64,000 bases of DNA. It comes from Salinispora vitiensis (GTDB lineage: Bacteria; Actinomycetota; Actinomycetes; Mycobacteriales; Micromonosporaceae). Below the pieces are notes generated by a model, which was given only the letters and a program-made list of their open reading frames with translations, made no database searches and was not told the origin of the DNA. Made by a program: the position numbers and the translations under genes. Position 1 is the stretch's first letter. The number at the start of each line of letters is the position of its first letter. Shown in pieces: positions 1 through 8,230 of this stretch. Location of the stretch: the NCBI RefSeq assembly GCF_000378825.1, contig NZ_KB900388.1, positions 4,285,901 to 4,349,900 of the forward strand, in the 5' to 3' direction.

Positions 1-551
1 GGCGGATTCCCCGGGCCGGGTGGTTGCCGCTGCTGGTGCTGGCGGTCGCCGCCGCGGTCGCCGGACTGCTGGCGCTGCCCCCGACCGGCGCCGTCGTCGC
101 GCAGGCCGTCGGTCAACCCGGCGGCTACCACCCGACCCCGGTACCGGAACTGGCCGCGTCGGCGTTGATCGCCCTGGCGGCCCTCCTCGTCGTGGCACGG
201 TGGCGGGTGCCGGCACCCCGCTGGGTGCGGCGGTGGCTGGGCCTGCGACAGGCGGCTTCGGTGCTGGTGACGCGTCCGACCCTGGCGCTCGGTGCGGCGG
301 CGGCCCGGTTCGACGACCGGGTGCTGGACCAGGGTGTCGCGCAGGCGGCGCGGGCCACGGTCGTCCTCGCCAGGCGGGCGGCTCGGGTCGACGAGCGCCG
401 GGTCGACCGGACCGTGGAGGTTGTCGCGGCCGGGCTGCGGCGGCTGGGGCACCTCGCGCGCCGGCCGCAGACCGGGCAGCTGCACCAGTACTACCTCCAG
501 GCCGTGGTGGTGCTCGTCGTCGGTGCCGTCGTCCTCGTGGTGCTGGGGTAG
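1..551 (+). CDS. nuoL: NADH-quinone oxidoreductase subunit L, C-terminal part (cut by window edge)
   Basis: The reading frame is open from the left edge (first full codon at 3) to a TAG at 549-551, so only about the last 182 residues are present. They contain three hydrophobic segments and a long Arg/Ala-rich amphipathic stretch between the last two, which recalls the lateral helix and final membrane helix of NuoL. It lies 4 bp upstream of nuoM and is followed by nuoN, the usual nuoL-M-N order. As a proton-pumping antiporter-like subunit of complex I it would sit in the cytoplasmic membrane. The fragment alone has no diagnostic motif; the call rests mainly on position. Confidence 0.75.
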   Translation, partial: RIPRAGWLPLLVLAVAAAVAGLLALPPTGAVVAQAVGQPGGYHPTPVPELAASALIALAALLVVARWRVPAPRWVRRWLGLRQAASVLVTRPTLALGAAAARFDDRVLDQGVAQAARATVVLARRAARVDERRVDRTVEVVAAGLRRLGHLARRPQTGQLHQYYLQAVVVLVVGAVVLVVLG

Positions 552-555
552 CCGG

Positions 556-2046
556 ATGCTGACCGCGATCGTCTTCCTGCCGCTGCTCGCCGCGGTGCTG
601 CTGGCCGTCGTACCCCGGTGCGGTGACGTCGCCGCGCGCTGGGTCTGGGTGGGTACGGCGACGGTCGAGCTGGCGTTGGTCGGCGTTGTCTGGGCGGGGT
701 ACGAGACGCCGCCCCCGGGAGAACTGGCCTTCGCCGAACGGGCGGCGTGGATCCCGGGAGTGGGCAGCAGCTACCACCTCGGCGTGGACGGGCTCTCCCT
801 GCCCCTGATGGCGATGACCGCGGTGGTCTTCCTCGCCTGCGCGGTGTACGCGCTGCGGGAGCGGCACCGCCCCCGCGTACAGGCGTCGCTCTTCCTGTTC
901 CTCCAGAGCGTGTGCCTCGGGGTCTTCGCCGCGGCCGACCTGATCCTCTTCTTCGTCTTCTTCGACCTGTCCATCGTCGGGATGTACGCGGTGATCGCCG
1001 GCTGGGGGCACGGCGACCGGGCCCGGTCGGCGCTGAAGTTCTTCCTCTACACCTTCCTCGGCTCGCTGGCGCTGCTCACCGGGTTCATCGGCCTGTACGC
1101 GGCCGCCGACCCGCACACCTTCGACATGCCGGCCCTCACCGCGCAGAACCCGCTCGCGGGGCGTCCCCTGGCCGGCGGCCTGGTGCTCGCCGCGATCCTG
1201 ATCGGCCTGGCGGTGAAGACCCCCACCGTGCCGTTCCACACCTGGTTGCCGCCGGCGCACACCGACGCTCCCGCGGTCGGCTCCGCCGTGCTGGCCGGGG
1301 TGCTGTTGAAGCTGGGTACCTACGGCTTCGTGCGGATCGCCGCACCGATGCTGCCCGAGGCGTGGCGGGGTTGGGCGTGGGTGATCGTCGCCGTCGGGGT
1401 GGTGTCGGTCCTCTACGGCGCGCTGGTCGCCCTGGCCCAGACCAACCTCAAGCGGATGATCGCCTACACCTCGATCAACCACATGGGTTACGTCGTGCTC
1501 GCCGTTGGCGTCGCCGGCCTGGTCGGTGTGGACACCGCGGAGCCGCGGGCGGTGGCGGTGACCGGTGCGGTCACCCAGATGGTCAGCCACGGTCTGATCA
1601 CCGCTGCCCTGTTCCTGCTCGCCGGGGTCCTGTACGAGCGGGCCGGCAGCTATGACCTGCACGCGTACGGCGGTCTCGCCGCCCCGGCACCGGTGTTCGC
1701 CGCTCTCTTCGCCGTCGGCGCCTTCGCCTCCCTCGGCCTGCCGGCCTTCTCCGGCTTCATCGCCGAGTTCCAGGTCTTCGCCGGCAGCATCGCCACCGCC
1801 CCCGTGACGGCGGTGGCGCTGCTCGGCATCCTCGTCACGGCCGCGTTGTTCCTCCGCGCCGGGCAGTCGTTGCTGACCGGCCCCACCGCCGGGTGCGCGA
1901 AGGGCTTCGGTGACCTGCGTGCTAACGAGCTGTGGTCGGTGGGGCCGCTTTTGGCACTGTCCCTGCTCATCGGGGTGCTGCCGCGTCCGCTGCTCGATCT
2001 CGTCGAGCCGGCTGCCCGTACCGTCGTTGACCTGCTCGGCCGGTGA
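556..2046 (+). CDS. nuoM: NADH-quinone oxidoreductase subunit M
   Basis: The product has 496 residues with about 14 hydrophobic segments and is an antiporter-like proton-pumping subunit of complex I. The ATG at 556 lies 4 bp after nuoL; the open frame extends further upstream but that part has no NuoM character. Family signatures include AVKTPTVPFHTWLPPAHTDA, with the conserved lysine of the discontinuous helix, and NLKRMIAYTSINHMGY. In the helix that normally carries the essential glutamate before a Pro-Met-Tyr motif, this protein reads FFDLSIVGMY: Asp replaces Glu and the usual Pro is missing. The stop overlaps the nuoN start (GTGA), so the genes are probably translationally coupled. Confidence 0.93.
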   Translation: MLTAIVFLPLLAAVLLAVVPRCGDVAARWVWVGTATVELALVGVVWAGYETPPPGELAFAERAAWIPGVGSSYHLGVDGLSLPLMAMTAVVFLACAVYALRERHRPRVQASLFLFLQSVCLGVFAAADLILFFVFFDLSIVGMYAVIAGWGHGDRARSALKFFLYTFLGSLALLTGFIGLYAAADPHTFDMPALTAQNPLAGRPLAGGLVLAAILIGLAVKTPTVPFHTWLPPAHTDAPAVGSAVLAGVLLKLGTYGFVRIAAPMLPEAWRGWAWVIVAVGVVSVLYGALVALAQTNLKRMIAYTSINHMGYVVLAVGVAGLVGVDTAEPRAVAVTGAVTQMVSHGLITAALFLLAGVLYERAGSYDLHAYGGLAAPAPVFAALFAVGAFASLGLPAFSGFIAEFQVFAGSIATAPVTAVALLGILVTAALFLRAGQSLLTGPTAGCAKGFGDLRANELWSVGPLLALSLLIGVLPRPLLDLVEPAARTVVDLLGR

Positions 2047-3452
2047 CTCAGGTGGCGTCGGAGATGATGCGCACCGAGCTGTTGCTGCCGGAGATGCTGC
2101 TCGCCGGCGGTGCCCTCGTCGTTCTGCTCGGCGGCTCGTTCACGCCCCGCCACCGGCAGTGGATCCTGCGGGGGGTCGCCGCCGCTGTCTGCGGCACAGT
2201 GATCATCACCGCGGCGGTAGCGCTCTCCGATCCGGCCGACACCGCCTTCGACGGCACCTACGCGGTCGACACCGGCACCGGCGTCGCCCGGATCCTCGCC
2301 GCCACCGGCTGCCTCCTCGTCCTCGCCCTCGCCGGGGACGAGCTCGCCAGGTCGGCCCGGGAGAGCGACGCCTACGCGCTGCTGCTCTTCGCCACCGCCG
2401 GGGCGGTGCTGCTCGCCGGCGCCACCGACCTGCTCGCCCTGGTGGTCGGCTTTCTGCTGGCCAGCATCCCGCTGTACGCGCTGATCGGCCTGGCCGGCAC
2501 CGGCGCCGGTGCCGAAGCGGTGCTGAAGACCTACCTTCTCGGCGCCCTCTTCGGCATCCTGCTCCTGCTCGGTGTCACGCTGCTCGCCGGGATCACCGGC
2601 ACCACGGCCTACGCCGAACTCGCCGCTCGGCTGCCGGACGCGCCGCGGTCGGTGGTCACCGCGGCCGCCGTCGCGGTGATCGGCGGGTTGATGTTCAAAG
2701 CCGGTGGCTTTCCCGCGCACTTCTGGGTTCCCGACGCGGCCCAGGGCGGTACGGCCACGGCGGCGACGTTCCTCACCACCGTGCCCAAGATCGGTGCGTT
2801 GCTCGCGGTCCACCGGCTCGCCGAGGTCCTCCCCGGCTCCTCGAACTGGCCGACGGTGGTGGCCGCGCTGGCCGTGGCGTCCATGCTGCTGGGTAACCTC
2901 GCCGCCTACTGGCAGACCGACGTGCGGCGGCTGCTCGGCTGGTCAACGGTGAGCCAGGTCGGCTACCTGCTGGTGCCGGTGGTCGCCACCGGACGCAGCG
3001 ACCTCGCGCAGCCGTCGTTGTTGGTCTATCTCGCCGGCTACACCGTCACCAACGTCGCCGCCTTCGCGGTCACCGCCGCGCTACCACGGCACCGTGACCG
3101 TACGTCCTGGCGCGGGGTGGCGGCGACCGCGCCGTGGCTGGCCGCCGCCCTGGTGGTGGCGTTGCTCGGGTTGGTCGGCACCCCGCCGACAGCGGTCTTC
3201 GTCGGGAAACTGACCGCCGCTAGTGCCGCCTGGGACGGCGGGTACGCGTGGCTGGCGGTCGTCGTCTTCATCAACTCCGCGCTCAGCCTCTTCTACTACC
3301 TGCGGTGGCTGGTTCCGCTCTGGCAGCCCTGGGCGGTCGCCCCGCCCGACCGCCCAGGGCGATGGAGTACGACGGTGGCCGTCGTGGCGGCCGCGCTCAG
3401 CCTCGTCGTCGGGGTCGCCGCCGGCCTGGTGTGGCGGGCCGCCGGCGGTTAG
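2043..3452 (+). CDS. nuoN: NADH-quinone oxidoreductase subunit N
   Basis: The product has 469 residues, slightly shorter than typical NuoN, and is very hydrophobic. Motifs include the FKAGGFPAHFWVPDAAQGG region (TM-helix lysine and HFW motif) and DVRRLLGWSTVSQVGY, both hallmarks of the antiporter-like subunits. The start is taken as GTG at 2043, overlapping the nuoM stop by 4 bp. An internal ATG pair at about 2064 is a less likely alternative. It is the last gene of the nuo operon; the next gene downstream is on the opposite strand. Confidence 0.92.
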   Translation: MTQVASEMMRTELLLPEMLLAGGALVVLLGGSFTPRHRQWILRGVAAAVCGTVIITAAVALSDPADTAFDGTYAVDTGTGVARILAATGCLLVLALAGDELARSARESDAYALLLFATAGAVLLAGATDLLALVVGFLLASIPLYALIGLAGTGAGAEAVLKTYLLGALFGILLLLGVTLLAGITGTTAYAELAARLPDAPRSVVTAAAVAVIGGLMFKAGGFPAHFWVPDAAQGGTATAATFLTTVPKIGALLAVHRLAEVLPGSSNWPTVVAALAVASMLLGNLAAYWQTDVRRLLGWSTVSQVGYLLVPVVATGRSDLAQPSLLVYLAGYTVTNVAAFAVTAALPRHRDRTSWRGVAATAPWLAAALVVALLGLVGTPPTAVFVGKLTAASAAWDGGYAWLAVVVFINSALSLFYYLRWLVPLWQPWAVAPPDRPGRWSTTVAVVAAALSLVVGVAAGLVWRAAGG

Positions 3453-3523
3453 CTGACTGATGAGGTCGCGGCGCGGCGCGAGTGGGCCGAGGCACGAGGT
3501 CAGCGGCGGAATTCACCGGGCAC

Positions 3524-4288
3524 CTACCGACCGGTGAACCGTGGCGCCCGCTTGTCCAGGAAGGCCTGCATCCCCTCCCGCTGGTCGGCGGTGCCGAACA
3601 GGGCGTGGAAGCTGCGTCGCTCAAAGCGGACCCCCTCCCGCAGGCCGGTCTCCAGTGCGTGGTCGACCGCCTCGCAGGCGGCCGTGGTGGCCGCCTTGCC
3701 GAACCCGGCCACTGTCCGGGCCACCGCCTCCGCCTCCGCCAGCAGCCGGTCGGCCGGAACGACCCGGGAGACCAGGCCGCTGCGCTCGGCCTCCTCGGCG
3801 GTCATGAGCCGGCCGGTCAGAATCAGGTCCATGGCCTTGGCCTTGCCCACCAGCCGGGTCAGCCGCTGGGTGCCGCCGATGCCGGGGATCACGCCGAGTT
3901 TGATCTCCGGTTGGCCGAAGCGAGCCGTGTCGGCGGCGACGATGAGGTCGCACATCATGGCCAATTCGCAGCCGCCGCCGAGGGCGTAGCCGGCGACCGC
4001 CGCCACAGTGGGCGTACGAAGCGCGGTGAAGGCCTCCCAGCCGGCGAAGAAGTCCTCGACCACCATCTCCGCGGCCGACTTCGCCGCCATCTCCCGGATG
4101 TCCGCACCCGCCGCGAAGAACTGGTCGGTGCCGGTGAGGACGAAGCATCCGACGGCCGGGTCGGCATCCAGCGGCTGCAGCGTGGCCAGTAGTTCGGTCA
4201 GCAGTTCGGTGTTGAGCGCGTTGCGGGCGGCGGGCCGGTTCAGCCGTACGGTGACGACCCGGTCGGTCCGCTCCACGATGAGATTCAC
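3524..4288 (-). CDS. Enoyl-CoA hydratase / crotonase family protein
   Basis: A 254-residue crotonase-fold enzyme predicted to hydrate 2-enoyl-CoA to 3-hydroxyacyl-CoA. The oxyanion-hole motif GYALGGGCELAMMCD carries the first catalytic-type Glu, and FGQPEIKLGVIPGIGGTQRL carries the second, so the active site looks complete. The GTG start at 4288 has a good AAGGAG site just upstream. It begins only 20 bp after the TmpA-like membrane gene on the same strand, so it is probably the last gene of that operon. It could serve general beta-oxidation, but the linkage suggests it acts with the adenylation protein upstream. The exact substrate is unknown. Confidence 0.9.
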   Translation of the reverse strand: MNLIVERTDRVVTVRLNRPAARNALNTELLTELLATLQPLDADPAVGCFVLTGTDQFFAAGADIREMAAKSAAEMVVEDFFAGWEAFTALRTPTVAAVAGYALGGGCELAMMCDLIVAADTARFGQPEIKLGVIPGIGGTQRLTRLVGKAKAMDLILTGRLMTAEEAERSGLVSRVVPADRLLAEAEAVARTVAGFGKAATTAACEAVDHALETGLREGVRFERRSFHALFGTADQREGMQAFLDKRAPRFTGR

Positions 4289-4308
4289 AGTCTTATCTCC
4301 TTTTTCGC

Positions 4309-5700
4309 TCAGGAGTCCCAGATGGCGCCGTAGGCGGGGATGCCCCGTTGCTCCAGCCCGTGGACGACCTGCCAGGTCAGCTTCTTGTTGGAGATGCAGA
4401 TGACGGCTTCGGCGCCGTGTTCGCGGTAGGCGCGGTAGGCCAGGGCCACCATGTCGGGCTTACCGTCGGTGGCGGTGTCCCAGATCGTGGCCCCCGGCCG
4501 GGCGGTGCGAATCTCGTCGATCAACGCGTCGCCGTAGGTGATCCGGGGGCTACGGACCGCCCAGACCAGGTGCGAGGGGACCTTATCGGCCAGCAGGTGG
4601 GGCAGCACCGGCCCGATCCCGCTGCCGGTGGCGACGTAGACCACCTTGGTGAAGAGCGTCTCGATGTTGGCCACCCCGGCGGTGGTGATGCCCTTGACCC
4701 ACAGGTGGGACGGGGGATCGTCCACGAGGGCGCCGGTCCAGTCGCCCGCGCGGGAGATCGTGATGCGGAAGTGCCGTTGCCCGGGTGCGGGAACGTTGGC
4801 GAACGAGTGCCACTCCAGCAGCGGGCTACGGCTGACCGCGGTGGAGGAGCCGGGGAAGGGAACCCGGCGGCGCTCGAGCTGGACCAGCGCGACGTGGTTG
4901 GAGGGTCGTTCGATGGCCACGGGCACCCGGCGCAGCCGGAGCCACGGCAGGGCGACGCTGAATGTCATCAGGGCGAGCGCCCAGCTGCTCGGCGCGGTCA
5001 GCAGCGCGGTGGCGAGCGGCCGGGAGTCGGAATCCGCGGCGATCATCAGTACCGTCAACGCCCAGAACAGCGTCAGGGCCAGCCACCCGCCGAAGCGGTG
5101 GACCCGTTCGAACAGGTCGTGGTGCCGGGCGCGTACCGGTGGCAGGGCGGTGCCGCAGACGGTGAGGAGTAACGCGACCAACAGGTAGGTCACGACCAGG
5201 GTCGCGGGCAGGCCCGAGCCGTCCCGGCGAGCCTCGACGGTGGCAGTCGCGGTGAGGGCGAGGAACCACAGGGTCCCGGCGAGCGCGCCGCCGACGTGTA
5301 GCCCACCGAAGTGGTAGACCTTGCCGAGGGTCCGGCGGATGCGCAGGGGCCAGCTCGGTCGGGCCCGGGTGGCCAGCCAGAAGAACAGATTGATGACGTA
5401 CTGCTGTCGGACGACGACGGCGAGGGTGAAGTTCGCCAAGGTCAGCCCGGCGAGCTGGGAGGTCGGTAGCTCAGCGGTGGACCACCCGCCGGTGCCGAGC
5501 CCGTACCCGGCCAGGCCGAGGTTCACGATGAGGACCACCGCGGCCAGCCGGTGATGGTGCATCAGGGCCGGGTGCGTGAAGATTCGCCGCGGTAGCGGAA
5601 GCCGAGGTGGCAGCGTGACGCCGGGGGCGGAGCGCGTCGAGTCCAGGGCTGCGCTGGTCGGTGGTGCGGCCGGCGTTTCGGCCAGCGGGGTGATGGTCAC
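4309..5700 (-). CDS. TmpA-like integral membrane oxidoreductase with NAD(P)-binding C-terminal domain
   Basis: The product has 463 residues if started at GTG 5700, which overlaps the stop of the adenylation gene (GTGA). The much longer open frame upstream is antisense-like low-complexity sequence. The N-terminal half has about six membrane segments with histidines near two of them (YHFGGLH and RVHRFGGW), which could bind haem. The C-terminal half looks like a ferredoxin-reductase-type nucleotide-binding domain: VVYVATGSGIGPVLPHLL, then a final GAIWDS. This layout recalls the fungal TmpA family of putative membrane flavoproteins, some of which are linked to AMP-binding domains (family knowledge, not searched). 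The reaction is unknown. Coupling to the upstream A protein suggests it acts on, or signals with, the activated product. Confidence 0.7.
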   Translation of the reverse strand: MTITPLAETPAAPPTSAALDSTRSAPGVTLPPRLPLPRRIFTHPALMHHHRLAAVVLIVNLGLAGYGLGTGGWSTAELPTSQLAGLTLANFTLAVVVRQQYVINLFFWLATRARPSWPLRIRRTLGKVYHFGGLHVGGALAGTLWFLALTATATVEARRDGSGLPATLVVTYLLVALLLTVCGTALPPVRARHHDLFERVHRFGGWLALTLFWALTVLMIAADSDSRPLATALLTAPSSWALALMTFSVALPWLRLRRVPVAIERPSNHVALVQLERRRVPFPGSSTAVSRSPLLEWHSFANVPAPGQRHFRITISRAGDWTGALVDDPPSHLWVKGITTAGVANIETLFTKVVYVATGSGIGPVLPHLLADKVPSHLVWAVRSPRITYGDALIDEIRTARPGATIWDTATDGKPDMVALAYRAYREHGAEAVICISNKKLTWQVVHGLEQRGIPAYGAIWDS

Positions 5701-7337
5701 CGCGTCGCCTCCCGCCCGTGGTCGGCTACCAGCCGGCGGAGGGCGGTCTTGTCGATCTTTCCTCGGCTGGTCATGGGAAGTTCCGGCAGGGTGTGCACGG
5801 TCTCGGGTACGCAGTAGTACGGCAGCGCCTCGGAGACGGCCATCCGGGCGAGCCCGGGATCCACCTGGGTGGGTGCCACGAATGAGACGAGGGTGCGGTC
5901 GTCCAGTTTGATGGTCGCCGCTCGGGTGCACCCCGGTACCGCCTCCAGGATCGCCGACACCGAGTCCAGCTCTACCCGAAAGCCGCGGACCTTCACCTGG
6001 TCGTCGGTCCGTCCGAAGTGTTCTAACTCGCCGTCGGGGGTCCAGCGCCCCAGGTCCCGGGTGCGAAACATCCGGTGCTCACCGCCGAGGAACGGGTCGA
6101 GGGCGTACCGTTCGGCGGTGAGCTGCGGGTTTCCGAGGTATCCCGCCGAGACGCCGGCACCACCGGCCCACATCTCACCAACCGTGCCGATCGGGCAGGG
6201 TCGAAGATCGGCGTCGAGCACGTACACGGTGTTGTTGGGGGTTGGCCGGCCGATGGTGAGTCGTTCGGTGGTCGGGTGGTGCCGGCTCATCGTGTTGACG
6301 ATTGTGGTTTCGGTGGGGCCGCAGGAGTTGTAGAAGGAGCAGACCGCGGACCAGGTGTCCGCGAGCGAGCGGGGGCAGGGTTCACCGGCGACCGCCACGA
6401 CCTTGACCCGGTGACACCGGCGTGGGTCGATCCGGCTGAGCACCGTCGGGGTCGCCACGATCACGTCCACGCGGGACATCGTCTCGGCGATGTCCCGGCC
6501 ACGGATGACGAGCGTGGCACCGTGGCTGAGCGCCCCCAGGATCTCCCAGGCGGCCATGTCGAAGGCGATGTTGAGGATCTGGCCGACCCGCCACCCCGGC
6601 TGGATACCGAGGTCGCCGGGGGAGGTCAGCAGGATGTTGCAGAGGTTGCGGTGGGTCACGACCACCCCGTTGGGGCGGCCGGTGCTACCAGAGGTGAACA
6701 GCACGTAGCAGGGGTCGTCGGGCTGAACCGGCCTGGTCGGGGTGAAGCGACGGACCGGGCGTTCGCCGAGCTCCGTAGCCGGACTATCCAGGGCGATCAC
6801 GACGTGGCCCTCGGGGGCCGGAATGCGCTCGGCGGTGGCGGCGAGCGTCAGGATCACCCGGGTCTCGGCGGTCTGGATGACATGCTGCAGCTGGGCCGTG
6901 GGCACGGAGTCGACGTGTTGCGGTACGTAGGCCGCGCCGGACTTCAAGGCTGCGATCAGGCCGACGACCATGGGGATCGACCGCCGGACGAAGAGCGCGA
7001 CCCGGTCGCCGGTACGGACACCGGCGGCGGCGAGTCGGGCTGCCAACTCGTCGGCTCGCCGGTCCAGCTCGCGATAGGTGATGGTCTCGTCACCGTGTTC
7101 GACGGCGACGGCGTCCGGAGTGACGGTGGCCCAGTACTCGAAGGCGTGGTGGATGCGGGAGTGCGCGACGGATTCGATGGGGCCGTGACCGAAGCGTACG
7201 AATAGCTCGCGGTCCCGGGGCGGTAGTGTCGCCAGTGGTTCCGGCAGTTGGTGGGGCGGGGTGGGCGCGTTCGGGTGGCTGGTCGTTCGGGTTGACGTGG
7301 TTGTCTCTCCGGTTGGGGCGGTTGAGATGCGCTGCAT
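5697..7337 (-). CDS. Stand-alone amino-acid adenylation (AMP-binding) protein
   Basis: A 546-residue NRPS-type A domain. The ATG at 7337 was chosen because AGGAAG lies about 10 nt upstream. Core motifs from the start: A3 LFTSGSTGRPNG at 213-224, A4 FDMAAWE at 259-265, A5 CGPTETT at 339-345, A8 near 441-456, and A10 GKIDK with the catalytic Lys at 527. The Asp of A4 that normally binds the substrate amino group is present, so an amino acid is a likely substrate. A hand alignment to the GrsA code gives D-M-W-V-A-A-S-I-V-K, which I cannot assign to a residue. The protein ends right after A10: no carrier, condensation or reductase domain. It is coupled to the membrane oxidoreductase by a 4-bp overlap. 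Confidence 0.88.
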   Translation of the reverse strand: MQRISTAPTGETTTSTRTTSHPNAPTPPHQLPEPLATLPPRDRELFVRFGHGPIESVAHSRIHHAFEYWATVTPDAVAVEHGDETITYRELDRRADELAARLAAAGVRTGDRVALFVRRSIPMVVGLIAALKSGAAYVPQHVDSVPTAQLQHVIQTAETRVILTLAATAERIPAPEGHVVIALDSPATELGERPVRRFTPTRPVQPDDPCYVLFTSGSTGRPNGVVVTHRNLCNILLTSPGDLGIQPGWRVGQILNIAFDMAAWEILGALSHGATLVIRGRDIAETMSRVDVIVATPTVLSRIDPRRCHRVKVVAVAGEPCPRSLADTWSAVCSFYNSCGPTETTIVNTMSRHHPTTERLTIGRPTPNNTVYVLDADLRPCPIGTVGEMWAGGAGVSAGYLGNPQLTAERYALDPFLGGEHRMFRTRDLGRWTPDGELEHFGRTDDQVKVRGFRVELDSVSAILEAVPGCTRAATIKLDDRTLVSFVAPTQVDPGLARMAVSEALPYYCVPETVHTLPELPMTSRGKIDKTALRRLVADHGREATR

Positions 7338-7409
7338 GGGTCCTACTTCCTGGCGTGGGTTCCAGACCGATGGCGACAGCGCGGGTCGCCGCATTCCAGA
7401 GAAGCGGAC

Positions 7410-7470
7410 CGATTCTGAACGGTCAGCGTTTTAGGTATTTATGTAAGTAAATGGTAATGTATTTCGATGT
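7410..7470 (-). promoter_or_regulatory. AT-rich island upstream of the adenylation gene, with short palindrome
   Basis: About 60 bp of strikingly AT-rich sequence in a very GC-rich surround, placed 70-130 bp upstream of the adenylation start. It contains a short inverted repeat, ATTTA-N6-TAAAT, at 7437-7452. Position and composition suggest the promoter and a regulator site for the A protein/TmpA/hydratase operon. I see no clear -35/-10 pair and no full IdeR/DmdR iron box. Confidence 0.4.
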
Positions 7471-7573
7471 ATCTGGGCAGGTTGGCGTAACTCAGGGCGT
7501 ACTGGGGGCTGGCTCTGGCTGGCCCGCCGACGGCAGAGTGGTACTGGGCCGACCGGCGCCAGTGCTCCGGTCG

Positions 7574-8230
7574 CTACGCCGGAAGCAGCACCGCCGCGGT
7601 GTGGACCAGACCGTCAACGACGGCGAATCGGCCGGACACGGTGGCCGGTGGGGCGGGCACCGGGGCAGCGGCTACTCGCGCGGGGGCGATCCGGGCGGTG
7701 AACCGACCCGCCTCTGGATCCAGGGTCACCGTCGCGTCATGGAAGTCCAGCCAGGTGCCGACGACCGGATGCCAGACCTTGTAGACCGTCTCCTTCGCGC
7801 TGAACACCACGGCCGGCCAGGAGACGCCGCTGGGCAACCGCGGAAACAGCGCCTCCTCCTCCGGCAGGCAGATCGCCGAGACCACCCCCGGGCTCAGCGG
7901 CCGGTGCTGCTCGGCGTCGAGGCCGACCGACCGGATCTCGTCGGCCCGGGCCACGGCGGCGGCGCAGTAGCCGCGGGTGTGGGTGATCGCCCCGACCACC
8001 CCGGCCGGCCAGACCGGCGCCCGGTTGGCGGCGGTGGGGACGGCGACCGGTGACTGGCCGAGCACGGAGATGGCGCGGCGGGCGCAGACGCGACCAGCGG
8101 TGAATTCGCGACGCCGGCTGGTAACCGCTCGATCGCCGAGGCCCGCCTGCTCTTCCGGCAACAGCACGCCCTCCCAGTCGGGCGGCTCCGCGACCACGAC
8201 CGCGACGGCGGCAGGCAGCAGGTCACGCAT
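7574..8230 (-). CDS. 4'-phosphopantetheinyl transferase, Sfp/EntD type
   Basis: A 218-residue enzyme that would transfer phosphopantetheine from CoA to a carrier-protein serine. The family motifs are present: ITHTRGY near 82-88, VGLDAEQ at 102-108 with the metal-binding Asp105 and Glu107, and FSAKETVYK at 143-151 with Glu147 and Lys151. The ATG at 8230 gives a normal length for the EntD-like branch. It is on the same strand as the adenylation operon and 236 bp upstream of it, but the AT-rich island between them suggests separate promoters. No carrier protein is encoded in this window, so its target is elsewhere. Confidence 0.9.
   Translation of the reverse strand: MRDLLPAAVAVVVAEPPDWEGVLLPEEQAGLGDRAVTSRRREFTAGRVCARRAISVLGQSPVAVPTAANRAPVWPAGVVGAITHTRGYCAAAVARADEIRSVGLDAEQHRPLSPGVVSAICLPEEEALFPRLPSGVSWPAVVFSAKETVYKVWHPVVGTWLDFHDATVTLDPEAGRFTARIAPARVAAAPVPAPPATVSGRFAVVDGLVHTAAVLLPA

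Noticed and set aside
292..555. N-terminal extension of nuoM back to 292
   Set aside because: It overlaps nuoL in another frame and is Arg/Ser/Gly-rich, unlike NuoM. ATG 556 right after the nuoL stop is the natural start.
1650..2813. 387-codon minus-strand frame over nuoM/nuoN
   Set aside because: Its low-complexity Gly/Gln/Arg translation has no family features, and it is antisense to conserved membrane-protein genes.
3524..8230. Calling the PPTase/adenylation locus an NRPS or siderophore cluster
   Set aside because: There is no condensation, carrier or thioesterase domain, no siderophore transporter, and no iron box that I could recognise.
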